Source: Siphonodentalium dalli (lineage: Eukaryota > Mollusca > Scaphopoda > Gadilida > Siphonodentaliidae). From it: a stretch of 64,000 nt of DNA. Both the position numbers and the translations under genes were made by a program. The notes below the pieces were generated by a model that worked only from the letters and a program-made list of their open reading frames with translations, was not told where the DNA came from and did no database searches. This document shows positions 63,340 to 64,000 of this stretch, in pieces (position 1 is the stretch's first letter; each line of letters begins with the position of its first letter). The DNA lies in the NCBI GenBank assembly GCA_032622095.1, contig CP136064.1, positions 4,088,280-4,152,279 on the forward strand. Reading direction: 5' to 3'.

Positions 63340-64000
63340 GTGTTAACTAACGAAAGGGCACGAATCGAGAAAATTTTCACCAAGGTCCGAATACAATTTG
63401 TCGACATGGGGAGGGGTGCAAAATTTGTCAATTTTGTTTTGTCACCGATTCCAACCATTTTTACTGTCGTGTATCTATACGACGTACTGATGCTACTCGT
63501 GAAAGAATTTTGTAAATCGGTTGAGAAATGGCCAAGTTATAACGCATCGAAAAATGTACTAATAAAGTCCATGTGTAGAAAGTGCTTGTGCCCAGATCTT
63601 CTCCTAGACGAAGCGCAACAGCTGGATTTGGTCTATGTGAGCGTCTTAAACATAGACAGAAGACCAAACCAGGAAATTTTGACAAAGGTCCGCTCTAATT
63701 TTTCCGGGGCAAAATTTTTCAATTTTGTTTTTGTCGCCGATTTGAACCAAAATGGTTGTGAAGTATCTATATGATGTACTGAGTGTCATTGTGAGTGAAT
63801 TTTATGAATCGGTTGACAAATGTAGAAATTGTGGCCCCTTCCTTTTGTTCAAGTTTACAGAAAATGCACTATGAATTTAAATTCCTTCAACCGATCGTCA
63901 CGTGTTTGGTGTCATTCGATGGGGAATTTCTAGTACTTCAAAACGATTACCTACTTGCGGTATTATGACGATGGAGGCCGGAGATATTCGAAAAGTATGT
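63340..64000 (+). repeat. Satellite monomer 52 (B type, partial, first 661 bp)
   Basis: Cut by the window edge. The T tract is interrupted in a private way (caattttgttttg near 63429). It has gtctatgtg, tttttcaatttt and cgattacc. Confidence 0.94.

Larger units (their letters stand above)
1..64000 (+). repeat. Tandem satellite array, about 1.24 kb monomer, 51 complete copies
   Basis: The same sequence recurs head to tail across the full window. Successive GTGTTAAC anchors lie 1,236-1,257 bp apart with no inversion, gap or insertion. Each monomer contains, in order, a SalI-type gtcgac site, a T tract, a second diverged copy of the first 250 bp, a gaatttaaattc palindrome, a CACGTG site, a hairpin, a CTT microsatellite and an EcoRI-type gaattc just before the next anchor. 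Neighbouring monomers usually differ at only a handful of positions. No array edge is visible. A eukaryotic nuclear satellite is the natural reading; a role at the centromere or in heterochromatin is inference. Confidence 0.98.
10083..64000 (+). repeat. B-type sub-array, 43 complete monomers plus a partial one
   Basis: From monomer 9 on, copies carry B characters: ggttacgtgacc before the anchor, gacatgggg after the SalI site, tttttccggggc without the extra 10 bp, usually three CTT units, aactcttat (or aactgttat) and ggtaggtgg in the tail. Length is mostly 1,238-1,239 bp, with 1,236-bp variants. Within B, subtypes are separated by T-tract form, gtttat/gtctat/gtatat, cgattacc/cgtttacc, cgcgtcacc/cgcatcacc/cgcaacacc and hairpin variants. 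Confidence 0.95.

Noticed and set aside
1-64000. CRISPR array
   Set aside because: Repeats are direct and regular, but the unit is over 1.2 kb with no unique spacers and no cas genes.
1-64000. rDNA or histone-type tandem gene cluster
   Set aside because: I see no rRNA-like conserved segment, tRNA or histone coding sequence in the monomer, and it is too short for an rDNA unit.
1-64000. Tandem LTR-retrotransposon or Helitron array
   Set aside because: I find no reverse transcriptase, integrase, Rep/helicase motifs, terminal TG...CA pairs or primer-binding site in the monomer.

Overview
The whole 64 kb window is one uninterrupted tandem satellite array. A monomer of about 1.24-1.26 kb is repeated head to tail, always on the same strand. 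There are 51 complete monomers, a 32-base remnant at the left edge and a 661-base partial monomer at the right edge. I see no conventional gene, RNA gene, transposon insertion, CRISPR array or flanking single-copy DNA, so neither end of the array is in view. For this annotation each monomer starts at its GTGTTAAC motif (first at 33). The array structure, AT-rich composition and lack of any recognisable gene point to a eukaryotic nuclear satellite (pericentromeric, subtelomeric or interstitial heterochromatin). I cannot name the species. A motif near the monomer end (cagagttatggccctt) reminds me of dispersed repeats in bivalve and other invertebrate genomes, but that is weak recollection, not evidence.

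Layout. Positions 33-10082 hold eight A-type monomers (1,256-1,257 bp). Positions 10083-64000 hold B-type monomers (mostly 1,236-1,240 bp). The two types differ by roughly 40 substitutions by eye, by a 10-bp net deletion in B, and by CTT copy number (six in A, usually three in B). Monomer 8, at the A/B border, is a patchwork of both types. Within the B block, shared variants define subtypes that recur as pairs or triplets: 15039-23702, 32372-39804 (one trimer present twice) and 54669-62103 (a stepwise cline). Some subtypes recur about 15-25 monomers away. This is the signature of unequal exchange and gene conversion producing incipient higher-order repeats.

Inside each monomer two diverged sub-repeats lie 303 bp apart, sharing an exact 20-bp core and roughly 70% identity by eye. 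About 700 bp of the monomer follows without an obvious internal duplicate. It carries a 12-bp palindrome, a CACGTG site, an inverted repeat able to form a 14-bp stem, and a CTT microsatellite. The A type keeps the 303-bp spacing to the end of the sub-repeats and the B type has lost about 10 bp, so A is probably the older form.

Open frames of 60-146 codons recur in every monomer on both strands. Their length depends on a variable T tract, several copies carry stops, and changes between the two sub-repeats are mostly amino-acid replacing. I therefore treat them as non-coding. The most interesting content is the array's evolutionary record: subtype mosaics, higher-order repeats, the A/B border and the conserved hairpin.
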